Positions 40,239 to 49,103 are shown, numbered from the stretch's first letter. The stretch is DNA of 64,000 nucleotides from CBDFLS01 sp965249185 (GCA_965249185.1 CBDFLS010000002.1:1116001-1180000), one strand, 5' to 3'. Notes: generated by a model from the letters alone, not told the origin. Made by a program: numbers and translations.

Positions 40239-41131
40239 GCCTGCCCCAGGCCGCCATCGGCGTGATTGGAGGAAGCGGCCTCTACCGCATGGAGGGACTG
40301 GAGGATGCCCGCGAGGTGGAGGTGGACACACCCTTCGGCAAGCCAAGCGACGCCTTTCTCATGGGCCGCCTGGAGGGTGTCCCGGTGGCCTTCCTGCCGC
40401 GCCACGGCCGGGGCCACCGGCTCACGCCCACGGAGCTGCCCGTGAAGGCCAACATCTACGCCATGAAGCTGCTGGGGGTGGAGCAAGTCATCTCCATCAG
40501 CGCCGTTGGCAGTCTCAGGGAGGAGATCAGCCCCCTGGACCTGGTGGTGCCCGACCAGCTCATCGACCGCACCCGGCTGCGGGAGAACACCTTCTTCGGC
40601 GAGGGCATCGTGGCCCACATCGGGTTCGGCCACCCCTTCTGTGCCGGCCTGAGCAAGCTGCTGGCCTCGGCCGCCAGGGACGCGGACGCCACCGTCCACG
40701 AGGGCGGCGCCTACATGGTCATGGAGGGGCCCGCCTTCTCCACTAAGGCGGAGTCCATGAACTACCGCTCGTGGGGGGCCAGCGTCATCGGAATGACGGC
40801 GCTGCCCGAGGCGAAGCTGGCCCGCGAGGCGGAGCTCTGCTACGCTACCCTCGCCTGCGCCACCGACTACGACGTGTGGCACGAGACGGAGGCCCACGTG
40901 TCGGTGGAGATGGTGGTCCGCAATTTGCAGCGGAACGTGGCCACCTCCCAGAGCACGCTGCGTACGCTGCTCCCGCAACTCGCCCGCGAGGAGCGGGTCT
41001 GCGACTGCCGCGACGCGCTGCGGAACGCTATTATCACCGACCCGGCTTTCATCGCTCCGGAGACTCGCCGGCGGCTGCGGGCCGTCATCGGGAAATATCT
41101 CCCCACAGAGGGGCAGGCAGGAGGCCCATAA
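40235..41131 (+). CDS. mtnP: S-methyl-5'-thioadenosine phosphorylase
   Basis: Cleaves MTA with phosphate to adenine and methylthioribose-1-phosphate, the substrate of MtnA. 298 residues with phosphate loop VIGGSGLY, FLPRHGRGHRLTPTE, the purine-site signature MEGPAFSTKAES, and TDYDVWHE, which favours MTA over other purine nucleosides. It overlaps mtnA by four bases and lies one base from the rhodanese gene. Confidence 0.94.
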   Translation: MSLPQAAIGVIGGSGLYRMEGLEDAREVEVDTPFGKPSDAFLMGRLEGVPVAFLPRHGRGHRLTPTELPVKANIYAMKLLGVEQVISISAVGSLREEISPLDLVVPDQLIDRTRLRENTFFGEGIVAHIGFGHPFCAGLSKLLASAARDADATVHEGGAYMVMEGPAFSTKAESMNYRSWGASVIGMTALPEAKLAREAELCYATLACATDYDVWHETEAHVSVEMVVRNLQRNVATSQSTLRTLLPQLAREERVCDCRDALRNAIITDPAFIAPETRRRLRAVIGKYLPTEGQAGGP

Positions 41132-41132
41132 G

Positions 41133-41480
41133 ATGACTGAGCACGGCAGACAGGAGCCCGGCGAGCCCTACCGCCGGATAGCGGTGGAGGAGGCGGCGGA
41201 GATGCAGCGCCAGGGCGCCCTGGTGGTGGACGTACGCACCCACGAGGAGTGGGGCGAGGGCCATGTGAAAGGTGCCTTACACATCCCCGTGGACGACGTG
41301 CTGACGGAGGCGGACGCCAACCTCCCCCAAGATAAGGACCTGCTGCTTATCTGCGCGGCGGGCGTCCGGAGCGGCCTAGCCTGTGAAATGCTCTCCGCCC
41401 TTGGCTTCGACCAGGAGCGCCTCTACAACGTGGAGGAGGGCACGCCGGTCTGGATCGAGCGGGGCCTGCCCATCGAGTAA
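41133..41480 (+). CDS. Single-domain rhodanese (sulfurtransferase)
   Basis: 115 residues with one rhodanese fold: LVVDVRTHEEWGEGHVKGAL, the active-site loop ICAAGVRSG with catalytic Cys, and the C-terminal NVEEGTPVWIERGLPIE. It would move sulfane sulfur between small thiols or proteins. Its position between mtnP and ahcY, with almost no spacing, suggests a role tied to sulfur handling in the methyl cycle, but the sequence does not show the substrate. Confidence 0.9.
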   Translation: MTEHGRQEPGEPYRRIAVEEAAEMQRQGALVVDVRTHEEWGEGHVKGALHIPVDDVLTEADANLPQDKDLLLICAAGVRSGLACEMLSALGFDQERLYNVEEGTPVWIERGLPIE

Positions 41481-41524
41481 CACCACCCGGCCCAGGCACA
41501 CGAACAAAACAAAAGGAGTCATCA

Positions 41525-42796
41525 GTGCAGATCAACGGCAAAGCAGGTCACGTCGCCGACCCCTCCTCCGTGGAGCAGGGCCAACGCCTCATCGAGTGGG
41601 CGGGCCGTGAGATGCCTGTGCTCAAGCTCATCGGCGAACGGTTCGGCGAGGAGCGGCCCCTGGCCGGCACGAACGTGGCGTGCTGCCTGCATGTCACCTC
41701 TGAGACCGCAAACCTGGCCCTGGCGCTGAAGGCGGGCGGCGCCAACGTCTCCCTCTGCGCCAGCAACCCGCTGAGCACCCAGGACCCGGTGGCGGCGGCC
41801 CTGGCCCTGGCCCACGACATCCCCACCTACGCCATCAAGGGCGAGGACAACGAGACGTACTACCAGCACATCCACGCCGCCCTGGACTCGGGCCCCCAGA
41901 TCACCCTGGACGACGGCGCCGACCTGGTGAGCATCATCCACAAGGAGCGCCGGGAGCTGCTGGAGGGGATAGTCGGCGGGGCCGAGGAGACCACCACCGG
42001 CATCATCCGGCTGCGAAGCATGCACAAGGACGGCGCCCTGCTCTACCCCATCATCGCCGTCAACGACGCCGACACCAAGCACTTCTTCGACAACCGCTAC
42101 GGCACGGGCCAGAGCACCCTGGACGGCATCACCCGGGCCACCAACGTGCTCTGGGCGGGCAAGCGGGTGGTGGTGTGTGGCTATGGCTGGTGCGGACGGG
42201 GCATCGCCATGCGGGCCAGGGGCATGGGCTCCCACATCATCGTCACCGAAGTCGACCCCATCCGCGCGCTGGAGGCGGTCATGGACGGATACCAGGTGAT
42301 GCCCATGCTGGAAGCCGCCGCCATCGGCGACATCTTCATCACCATCACCGGCGGCCTCAACGCGCTGGACACGCCTCACTTCGAGCGGATGCAGAGCGGA
42401 GCCATCATCGCCAACAGCGGCCATTTCAACGTGGAGATCAACATCCCGGCCCTGGAGGATATCTCCTCGGCCCATCGCACCGTCCGGCCCTTCGTGGAGG
42501 AGTACACGCTCCCCGGCGACCGGTTGGTGTACCTGCTGGCCGAGGGACGCCTGGTGAACCTGGCCGCCGCGGAGGGCCATCCATCCGCGGTCATGGACAT
42601 GAGCTTCGCCAACCAGGCGCTGGTGGCGGAATACCTGATCAAGAGCCGGGGCCAGCTCTCTCCCGGCGTCTACCCGGTGCCCCCGGAGCTGGACGCGAGC
42701 GTGGGCCGGCTCAAGCTCGCGTCCATGGGCGTCGCCATCGATCAGCTCACCCCCGAGCAGGACCGGTATCTGGCGAGCTGGGAGAGCGGAACGTAA
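41525..42796 (+). CDS. ahcY: Adenosylhomocysteinase
   Basis: Hydrolyses S-adenosylhomocysteine to homocysteine and adenosine, removing the product inhibitor of methyltransferases. 423 residues. Seen: HVTSETANLALALKAGGA, the substrate region EDNETYYQHI, NDADTKHFFDNRYGTGQST, the NAD-binding CGYGWCGRGIAMRARGMG, and the C-terminal region (SFANQALVAEYL). The GTG start at 41525 follows AAAAGGAGTCATCA. It lacks the extra 40-residue insert of some bacterial enzymes, as is usual for the shorter type. Confidence 0.96.
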   Translation: MQINGKAGHVADPSSVEQGQRLIEWAGREMPVLKLIGERFGEERPLAGTNVACCLHVTSETANLALALKAGGANVSLCASNPLSTQDPVAAALALAHDIPTYAIKGEDNETYYQHIHAALDSGPQITLDDGADLVSIIHKERRELLEGIVGGAEETTTGIIRLRSMHKDGALLYPIIAVNDADTKHFFDNRYGTGQSTLDGITRATNVLWAGKRVVVCGYGWCGRGIAMRARGMGSHIIVTEVDPIRALEAVMDGYQVMPMLEAAAIGDIFITITGGLNALDTPHFERMQSGAIIANSGHFNVEINIPALEDISSAHRTVRPFVEEYTLPGDRLVYLLAEGRLVNLAAAEGHPSAVMDMSFANQALVAEYLIKSRGQLSPGVYPVPPELDASVGRLKLASMGVAIDQLTPEQDRYLASWESGT

Positions 42797-42855
42797 CCAC
42801 CGACGCCGCCCAGCAGCGGACCGGCACAGAACGGACGGAAGGGAGAAACGCCTTT

Positions 42856-44076
42856 ATGCCTGGCACCAGCTTTGAAGAATCCGCCTCTTATCTTTACTCC
42901 TCTGAGTCGGTCACCGAGGGTCACCCGGACAAGGTGTGCGACCAGATCTCCGACGCGGTCCTCGACGCCATCCTGGCGCAGGACCCCAACGCCCGCGTGG
43001 CCTGCGAGACGGCCACCACCACCAATCTGGTCCTCGTCTTTGGAGAGATCACGACCACGGCCAAGGTGGACTACGAGGCCATCGTGCGGGAGAAGCTGAG
43101 GGAGATCGGCTACAACGACGCCGACTCCGGTATCGACCACCGGACCTGCGAGGTGATGGTGCGCCTCCACGAGCAGTCGTCCGACATCAGCGAGGCGGTC
43201 ACCACCGCCTACGAGCACCGAGGCCAGGGCGATGGCCGAGCGGACGATGTGGAGGCCCTCGGCGCCGGCGACCAGGGAATGATGGTGGGCTTCGCCTGCA
43301 ACGAGACCCCGGAGCTGATGCCCCTGACCATCTCGCTCTCCCACCGGCTCACCCGCCGGCTGGCCATGGTCCGAAAGGAGGGCATCATCCCGTACCTCCG
43401 CCCCGATGGGAAGTCCCAGGTGACGGTGGAGTACGAGTACGCCAGGCCCAAGCGCGTCAATACCGTCGTCATCAGCGCCCAGCACGACCCCAAAGTGTCA
43501 CTGGAAACGATCGCCCGTGACATCACGGAGCACGTCATCAAGCCGGTGATCCCCAACGCCCTGATGGACGAGTCCACCCGCGTCTTCGTGAACCCATCGG
43601 GCAAGTTCGCGGTGGGCGGACCCCATGGCGACGCCGGGCTCACCGGGCGGAAGATCCTGGTGGACACCTACGGCGGCGTCGCCCGCCACGGCGGAGGCGC
43701 CTTCTCAGGCAAGGACCCAACCAAAGTCGACCGCTCGGCAGCCTACGCCGCGCGATATGTGGCCAAGAACATCGTGGCCGCCGGCCTGGCCGACAGATGT
43801 GAGATCCAGCTCTCCTACGCCATCGGCGTGGCCCAGCCCATCTCCGTCGCCGTGGAGACCTTCGGCACCGGCCACGTGCCCGATGTGACCATTGTGGGGC
43901 TGGTCAACGAGCACTTCGACCTGCGCCCCGGCGCCATCATCCGCGATCTGAAGCTGCGGCGGCCCATCTTTCAGCAGGCCGCCTCCTACGGACACTTCGG
44001 CCAGGACGGCCTGGACCTGCCCTGGGAGCGCACCGATAAGGCCGACCTGCTCCGCGCCGCCGCCAAGCAGTCCTAG
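42856..44076 (+). CDS. metK: S-adenosylmethionine synthetase
   Basis: Makes SAM from methionine and ATP; its product is the ligand of the riboswitch upstream. 406 residues. Motifs: SVTEGHPDKVCDQISDAV, GAGDQGMMVGFA, GPHGDAGLTGRKI, and the P-loop-like GGGAFSGKDPTKVDRSAAY. The last gene of the operon, ending 20 bases before the convergent GYD gene. Confidence 0.97.
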   Translation: MPGTSFEESASYLYSSESVTEGHPDKVCDQISDAVLDAILAQDPNARVACETATTTNLVLVFGEITTTAKVDYEAIVREKLREIGYNDADSGIDHRTCEVMVRLHEQSSDISEAVTTAYEHRGQGDGRADDVEALGAGDQGMMVGFACNETPELMPLTISLSHRLTRRLAMVRKEGIIPYLRPDGKSQVTVEYEYARPKRVNTVVISAQHDPKVSLETIARDITEHVIKPVIPNALMDESTRVFVNPSGKFAVGGPHGDAGLTGRKILVDTYGGVARHGGGAFSGKDPTKVDRSAAYAARYVAKNIVAAGLADRCEIQLSYAIGVAQPISVAVETFGTGHVPDVTIVGLVNEHFDLRPGAIIRDLKLRRPIFQQAASYGHFGQDGLDLPWERTDKADLLRAAAKQS

Positions 44077-44096
44077 GCCCATTCCCGTGGTGGGGA

Positions 44097-44387
44097 CTAG
44101 CTCCCCTTGATGAGTTGGAGCGCCTCCGCTTCGGGGAAAGCCCGAAGAGTGGCGGTCCGCACGTTCCCCATCTGGCCGACGCCGATGGCGAGTCCAGCCA
44201 TGGCGGCATCATCCAGGCCGTCGACGACCCCCACGGCGTCGTAGGTGCCCATGGTGACGTAGAGCGAATGCAGCTTGCCTCCCAGGCTCTCGATGCGCTT
44301 CCGTGCGTCGGCCACGCGGTCCGGCCACGTCTTGATGGTGCGGAGGCCCTGCTCAGTCCAGTTCATCAGCAGCACGTAGGTAGCCAT
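44097..44387 (-). CDS. GYD-domain protein
   Basis: 96 residues, ferredoxin-like alpha/beta fold (GYD family, Dabb-like): YVLLMNWTEQGLRTIK, then GGKLHSLYVTMGTYDAVGV and VRTATLRAFPEAEA. Such proteins are common and their function is unknown. The ATG 44387 follows AAAGGAGACGATCTG. A longer frame extends across the opposing mutase gene but is only a shadow. Convergent with metK and divergent from the mutase gene. Confidence 0.82.
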   Translation of the reverse strand: MATYVLLMNWTEQGLRTIKTWPDRVADARKRIESLGGKLHSLYVTMGTYDAVGVVDGLDDAAMAGLAIGVGQMGNVRTATLRAFPEAEALQLIKGS

Positions 44388-44486
44388 CAGATCGTCTCCT
44401 TTCCCCGGCCCGGCTCCGTCGGCGGAGGGATGAGATGCTATCATACTCGCACGTTCATAGACCCGCTTGCGGCCCCACCGGCGATC

Positions 44487-45917
44487 ATGGCACCACCCAC
44501 CACCATCAAGTTCGGCACCGACGGCTGGCGGGCGCTCATCGCCCGGGACTTCACCTTCGCCAACGTCCGCGCCTGCGCGGAAGGGGTCGGCCGTCTGCTC
44601 CTGGAGGAGGGGACCGCCGAACGTGGCCTGGTCGTGGGATACGACACGCGCTTCGGCTCCCCGGAGTTCGCCGCTGAGGTGGCCCGCGTGACCACCGCCC
44701 AGGGCATTCCGACCTACCTCTGCGACCGGGTCACGCCCACGCCGGTGGTGAGCTACAACATCGTTCACCGTCACGCCGCAGGCGGCGTGGTCATCACCGC
44801 CAGCCACAACCCTGCTGCCTGGAACGGCTTCAAGTACAAGCCGTCCTATGGAGGCAGCGCGTCGCCCGAGACCATCGCGCGTCTCGAAGCCCATATCGCC
44901 GCCGCCGCCACGGCCGCCGGCGATACACCCCCGGCGGCGCCCTCGCCCCGGGCGGGTGCGCTGGAGGAGTTCGACCCGGCGCCGCCCTATCTGGAGAACG
45001 TGGCCAAGACCCTGGACCTCTCGGCCATCCAGGGGGCCGGCCTCCGCGTCGCCGTGGACAGCATGCACGGCGCGGGCGCGGGCTACCTCCGGCGGCTCTT
45101 GGAGGGCGGGCGCACATCCGTCACGGAGCTGCGCGGCGAGCACAATCCCCTGTTCCCCGGCATGGCCCAGCCGGAACCCATCGCTCCGAATCTCCATGGG
45201 ACGATCGCCGCCGTGCGCGACGGCGGGTTCGATGTGGCCCTGGCCACCGACGGCGATGCCGACCGCCTGGGAGTCCTCGACGAGCAGGGGGAGTTCCTCA
45301 CCACGCTCCAGACCTTCTCTCTCCTCTGCATGCACCTCTTGGAGGTCCGGGGTGAGCGGGGCCCGCTGGTCAAGTCCCTCACGCAGAGCGGCATGGTTGA
45401 CAAGCTGGGAGAGCTCTACGGGGTGCCGGTCCACACCACGCCCGTGGGGTTCAAGCACCTGGGACCGGCGATGATGGGACACGATGCCCTGGCCGCCGGC
45501 GAGGAGAGCGGCGGCTACGCCTTCCGGGGCAACGTCCCGGAGCGGGATGGGCTCTTCAGCGCGCTGCTCTTCCTGGAGCTCATGGTCCGGACCAGCCGTC
45601 GGCCCTCCGAGCTGGTTCGGTGGCTCTCCGAGAAGGTGGGCCCCCACGCCTACGATCGCTGGGACCTGCCTCTGGACTCGGGAAAGGGGCCCAGCCCCCA
45701 GAAACTGCTCGCCGGTGCTCCGCCGGAGCGGCTGGGCGGCCTGCGCGTGCAGAGTCGGGACAGTATGGACGGCGTCCGTTATGTGCTCGAGCAGGGGTAC
45801 TGGGGGCTCGTCCGGTTCTCCGGCACGGAGCCGCTGGTGCGCCTCTACGCCGAGGCGGAGAGCCCCGACGGCGTACGTGCCGTGCTCGGCGACCTGCGGA
45901 CCCTCGCAGGGCTGTAG
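44487..45917 (+). CDS. Phosphoglucomutase/phosphomannomutase family enzyme
   Basis: 476 residues, alpha-D-phosphohexomutase superfamily with all four active-site loops: phosphoserine loop VITASHNPAAWNG, metal loop ATDGDADRLG, sugar loop GEESGGYAFRG, and phosphate loop RFSGTEPLVRLYAE. N-terminal IKFGTDGWRA is typical. It interconverts hexose 1- and 6-phosphates for sugar nucleotides. Glucose, mannose or glucosamine preference is not certain; GEESGG favours glucose/mannose over glucosamine. The ATG 44487 is chosen by homology; upstream in-frame sequence crosses the GYD gene. Confidence 0.9.
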   Translation: MAPPTTIKFGTDGWRALIARDFTFANVRACAEGVGRLLLEEGTAERGLVVGYDTRFGSPEFAAEVARVTTAQGIPTYLCDRVTPTPVVSYNIVHRHAAGGVVITASHNPAAWNGFKYKPSYGGSASPETIARLEAHIAAAATAAGDTPPAAPSPRAGALEEFDPAPPYLENVAKTLDLSAIQGAGLRVAVDSMHGAGAGYLRRLLEGGRTSVTELRGEHNPLFPGMAQPEPIAPNLHGTIAAVRDGGFDVALATDGDADRLGVLDEQGEFLTTLQTFSLLCMHLLEVRGERGPLVKSLTQSGMVDKLGELYGVPVHTTPVGFKHLGPAMMGHDALAAGEESGGYAFRGNVPERDGLFSALLFLELMVRTSRRPSELVRWLSEKVGPHAYDRWDLPLDSGKGPSPQKLLAGAPPERLGGLRVQSRDSMDGVRYVLEQGYWGLVRFSGTEPLVRLYAEAESPDGVRAVLGDLRTLAGL

Positions 45918-45994
45918 GCCAGCTACCTACCCATGGGGAAGCCCCTTTTGGAACAAGAGGTTCCCCCTGACCCCCTCCAGAATACTTCGTAATA

Positions 45995-46812
45995 AGACCA
46001 GGGTATAGTCCCAAAACAGCCACCTGTGAGAGAATGGTGGCATGGGACGGAAGATTGGGTGCCCTCGATGTCAACACGCCAAGAGCTGGAGCATTCGGCG
46101 AGGTAAGAGTCGTTGTGCAGCCTGCCACTACGAGTGGGTGCCCAGGGCGCTGCCGCTTCGGTTGTCGCCAGGGGAGTGGCGGCGACTGTTGCGCTGGTTC
46201 GTCTTGGGGCAGAGTGCCGAGGTGATTGCCCAGGAGGCCCGCCTGGAGCGAAAGCGAGTCCTGCGAGCCCTGATCGTGGTGCGCCAGGCCATGGTCCGGG
46301 ACGTTCCCCATGTCTTCTCCGGCGTGGTGGAGGTCGACGAGACCTACCTGGGAGGTTCCTGGCGCAACAGGCGCCTGGCAAAGCGTGTTCAGGGCACGAA
46401 GCGGGGCCGTGGAACCACTAAGCAAGCTGTCTTTGGGATCCTGTGTCGAGGTGGCCTGGTGTGGGCGCAAGTGGTACCTAACGTGGAAGCCAAGACGCTG
46501 CTGCCGCTCCTGCACCAACGCGTGCAACGTGGCTCCATCGTCTGCTCGGACACCTTTACCAGCTACACGGGCGTCGCAGCGGGGGGCTACGTCCACCGGC
46601 TTGTGGACCACAGCCAGGCGTTCAGCGATCGGCAAGGGAGCCACGTCAACGGCTTGGAGGGCTTCTGGGGTTATCTCAAGCGGCGTCTGGCAGCCAAAGG
46701 GGGAGTCCGCCGAGAACGGCTGCCCCTCTATCTTGCTGAGTATGTCTGGCGCTACAATCATCGGCGTCTGTTGGGACCAGAACAGGTTAAGACATTGTTC
46801 AAGCTGCTCCAA
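45995..46812 (+). mobile_element. IS1595-type element, copy 2, right end missing
   Basis: The left end (GACCAGGGTATAGTCCC) matches copy 1. On the right the match to copy 1 stops after CAAGCTGCT at about 46810, before the transposase stop and terminal repeat. The sequence then turns into the 3' flank of rpsI. Without its right end this copy could not transpose alone, although its transposase has an intact start. Confidence 0.85.
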
Positions 46813-46869
46813 GGTTGTTTGCGGCGGGTACGGGGACCGCTCCCCGCAGGAAGGACGAGCAGACGCTAG
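46042..46869 (+). CDS. IS1595-family (ISXO2-like) transposase, C-terminus altered
   Basis: 275 residues. N-terminal zinc ribbon (CPRCQHAKSW, then CAACHYEW), then the DDE/DDN domain: VVEVDETYLGGSW, IVCSDTFTSYTG, HVNGLEGFWGYLKRRLA. In copy 1 the protein ends KLLQS; here the element is cut and the frame reads through 20 extra residues (GCLRRVRGPLPAG onward) to a TAG that overlaps the last bases of the opposing rpsI stop. It could act in trans on the terminal repeats of copy 1. Confidence 0.88.
   Translation: MGRKIGCPRCQHAKSWSIRRGKSRCAACHYEWVPRALPLRLSPGEWRRLLRWFVLGQSAEVIAQEARLERKRVLRALIVVRQAMVRDVPHVFSGVVEVDETYLGGSWRNRRLAKRVQGTKRGRGTTKQAVFGILCRGGLVWAQVVPNVEAKTLLPLLHQRVQRGSIVCSDTFTSYTGVAAGGYVHRLVDHSQAFSDRQGSHVNGLEGFWGYLKRRLAAKGGVRRERLPLYLAEYVWRYNHRRLLGPEQVKTLFKLLQGCLRRVRGPLPAGRTSRR
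46831..46846 (-). terminator. Hairpin downstream of rpsI
   Basis: CGGGGA and TCCCCG around GCGG give a 6-bp stem just after the rpsI stop on the minus strand. There is no T-run. It may be what remains of the ribosomal operon terminator after the IS copy lost its end here. Confidence 0.3.
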
Positions 46870-47270
46870 CGCTTGGTGTACTGGGGAGCGCGGCGGGCCC
46901 GCTTGAGGCCGTACTTCTTCGACTCTTTTATGCGTGAGTCACGGGTCAGGAATCCGTGCTTCCGCAGCTCCGGCCTCAAGGCCGGATCGGCGACCAGGAG
47001 CGCGCGGGAGATGCCGTGCCGGATGGCGTCGGCCCATGAGGAGACGCCTCCGCCCTCTACTTTGGCCACCACATTGAAGCGGTCGCTGACGTTGGGGATC
47101 ACCCGGAAGGGCTGCAGCACACGCGCCTGCCAGTCCTGCCAGGGCAGCGCCTCCTCCAAGGGCTTGCCGTTCACCATCACGCTGCCGCTGCCGCCGGGGT
47201 ACAGCCGCACGCGGGCGATGGCGGTCTTCCGCTTTCCGGTCCCGTAGTAGTACTGGGTGGCGGTCGTCAT
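46866..47270 (-). CDS. rpsI: Ribosomal protein S9
   Basis: 134 residues of the small-subunit head. YYYGTGKRKTAIARVRLYPG and the C-terminal LKRARRAPQYTKR, which reaches the P-site tRNA, are intact. It follows rplM directly: the rplM stop ends at 47271. Last gene of the cluster, with an IS remnant right behind its stop. Confidence 0.97.
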   Translation of the reverse strand: MTTATQYYYGTGKRKTAIARVRLYPGGSGSVMVNGKPLEEALPWQDWQARVLQPFRVIPNVSDRFNVVAKVEGGGVSSWADAIRHGISRALLVADPALRPELRKHGFLTRDSRIKESKKYGLKRARRAPQYTKR

Positions 47271-47972
47271 CTACTTCTCTTTCTCCTCTTGAGGAGCGGA
47301 CTCCTCCACCAAATCCGGAGCCGCTGGGGTCTTGGCCGCCCGCGGCTGCCGCTTTGGGGTTCCCGCGGCTTTGGGCTTCGTGGCCGCCGTCTTCGTGGCG
47401 GCCGGCTTCTTTGCCGCGGCCTGGGCCGCCTTCGGCTGCACGGTGGCTGAGGCGGCCTGCTTCTTGGACGCTTTGGCCTCCGCCTTCTGGGCGGCCGTCG
47501 GCGCCTTCTTCCGCACCGGACGCGGCTCCTTGGGCATTCCCATGCCGGGGTTCACCTGCGCCTGATGGGGGTGTGTGGGGCCGCTATACACCTTGAGCCG
47601 GCCCAGCATACGCCTGCCTAACCGGTTTCTGGGCAGCATGCCCTTGACCGCCTTTTCGATGACCCGGCCCGGGTGGCGCTCCATCATTCGCTCCAGAGGC
47701 ACCTCCCGCAGATGTCCGGGGTACCCCGTGTGCCGGTAGTAGCGCTTCTGTTCGAGCTTCTTACCACTCACGTCGACCTGGGCGGCGTTCACCACCACCA
47801 CGAAGTCGCCGTTGAGCAGGTGGCGGCTGTACTCGGGGCGGTGCTTACCTTGCAGCAGGCCCGCTACCGACGATGCCAGCCTGCCCAGGCGCTGCCCGTT
47901 GGCGTCAACGACGTGCCAGTGCGATATCGATTGAGCCGGGCGCGTATGTTCGGTCGTGTATAGTCCTTGCAT
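47271..47972 (-). CDS. rplM: Ribosomal protein L13 with long C-terminal tail
   Basis: 233 residues. The first 150 are a normal L13 (WHVVDANGQRLGRLAS; YRHTGYPGHLREV; VKGMLPRNRLGRRMLGRLKV). About 85 further residues are Ala/Lys-rich (KKAPTAAQKAEAKASKKQAA and similar) and end in an acidic stretch. The start overlaps the end of truA by 68 bases, and GGAGAACC precedes the ATG, so the overlap seems real. Confidence 0.95.
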   Translation of the reverse strand: MQGLYTTEHTRPAQSISHWHVVDANGQRLGRLASSVAGLLQGKHRPEYSRHLLNGDFVVVVNAAQVDVSGKKLEQKRYYRHTGYPGHLREVPLERMMERHPGRVIEKAVKGMLPRNRLGRRMLGRLKVYSGPTHPHQAQVNPGMGMPKEPRPVRKKAPTAAQKAEAKASKKQAASATVQPKAAQAAAKKPAATKTAATKPKAAGTPKRQPRAAKTPAAPDLVEESAPQEEKEK

Positions 47973-48729
47973 GGTTCTCCGGCGGAAACTCCTGGTATTT
48001 TACCTCTTGCAGACATAGGCCCTCGGGTGGGAGCACCCAGTGTGCCGCTCCTCGCCGGCCTGTATCGGCCAGCAGTACGAACTCGGCGAGCGTCAGTTTT
48101 CCCAGGCCCACCTGCAGCGCAGCGCCCACCATTCGGCGGACCTGCTGGGGCAGAAAGGCGTTCCCCTCCAGCTCCACGAGGAGCTCGTCACCCTCATTCC
48201 AGACGCTGGTCCGATACAGCCGGCGCACCGTGCTCTTACCGGCCTCCAGAGCGCCCGTAAACGGAGCGAAGTCTCGCTCCCCATCCAAGCTGCTCATCGC
48301 CTGGGCCATGGCCTCTGCATCGAGGGGCCGCTTATCCAGATAGACAAAGCGCCTTCGGAGGGCGGAACGGCTTCCGCTCGTGAGGATGGTGTACCGGTAT
48401 ACCCGCGCGACGGCGTGGCGCCGCGGGTCGAAACTCAGCGGCATCTCGTAGGCGGCCACCACCGAGATGTCCCCAGGCAGGAAGTGGTTCAGCCCCCGAC
48501 GGAAGCTTTCGGACGGGAGGCTGGACTGCGTCTCAAAGACCACCACCTGGCCCGCCGCATGAACGCCCGCGTCGGTCCTGCCCGCCCCCTTCACGCGCAC
48601 CGGCGCTCCGGTCAACGAGTGGACCGCCTGCTCCAGCACGGCCTGCACCGAGCAGGCGTTGGCCTGGCGCTGAAAGCCAGCGTACTCAGTCCCCTCGTAC
48701 TCCAAGACCAGCGCAATCTTCCGCGTCAT
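47905..48729 (-). CDS. truA: tRNA pseudouridine synthase A
   Basis: 274 residues. Makes pseudouridine at positions 38-40 of tRNA anticodon stems. Catalytic Asp in KGAGRTDAGVHAAGQV; other motifs YRYTILTSG, FLPQQVRRMVGAALQVG. The last 23 codons overlap rplM in another frame. Its place between rplQ and rplM is the usual order in many bacteria. Confidence 0.95.
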   Translation of the reverse strand: MTRKIALVLEYEGTEYAGFQRQANACSVQAVLEQAVHSLTGAPVRVKGAGRTDAGVHAAGQVVVFETQSSLPSESFRRGLNHFLPGDISVVAAYEMPLSFDPRRHAVARVYRYTILTSGSRSALRRRFVYLDKRPLDAEAMAQAMSSLDGERDFAPFTGALEAGKSTVRRLYRTSVWNEGDELLVELEGNAFLPQQVRRMVGAALQVGLGKLTLAEFVLLADTGRRGAAHWVLPPEGLCLQEVKYQEFPPENHARTIHDRTYAPGSIDIALARR

Positions 48730-48732
48730 GGG

Positions 48733-49098
48733 CTACGAGGCCTCCCCCTCCACCAGCTCCAGCAGGGCCATGGGAGCGGCGTCGCCCTTCCGGATCCCGA
48801 GCCGCACCAACCGCGTATAGCCTCCGGGGCGCTCCGCGTACCGGGGCGCGAGGTCATCGAACAGCTTCCGTACCGCGGCCTTGTCCGTAAGGTACGCCAT
48901 GGCCAGGCGGCGGTCGTTGAGCGTCCCTCGCTTGCCCCTGGTGATCACCCGCTCCGCAGCGCCGCGCGCCTCCTTGAGCTTGGCCTCAGTGGAGGTGATC
49001 CGCTCGTGCTTCAAGAGCTGGGCCACCAGATTTTGAAGCAGGGCCTCCCGGTGCTCCGTCCGCCTGCCCAACTTTCTCCCCGCCTGCCGGTGTCGCAC
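48733..49098 (-). CDS. rplQ: Ribosomal protein L17
   Basis: 121 residues; MRHRQAGRKLGRRTEHREAL and LLKHERITSTEAKLKEARG are the family signature near the exit tunnel. It ends four bases before truA starts and begins five bases after rpoA ends. Confidence 0.97.
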   Translation of the reverse strand: MRHRQAGRKLGRRTEHREALLQNLVAQLLKHERITSTEAKLKEARGAAERVITRGKRGTLNDRRLAMAYLTDKAAVRKLFDDLAPRYAERPGGYTRLVRLGIRKGDAAPMALLELVEGEAS

Positions 49099-49103
49099 GG
49101 TCC

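Noticed and set aside
42175..44076. A long frame running from inside ahcY through metK
   Set aside because: The first 220 codons are the wrong frame of ahcY; metK has its own conserved start at 42856.
44076..44100. Possible bidirectional terminator between metK and the GYD gene
   Set aside because: Only a short, mismatched stem can be drawn and there is no T-run on either strand.
45580..46812. A 410-codon minus-strand frame across the phosphomutase end and the IS
   Set aside because: It is antisense to two well-supported genes and lacks any protein signature.
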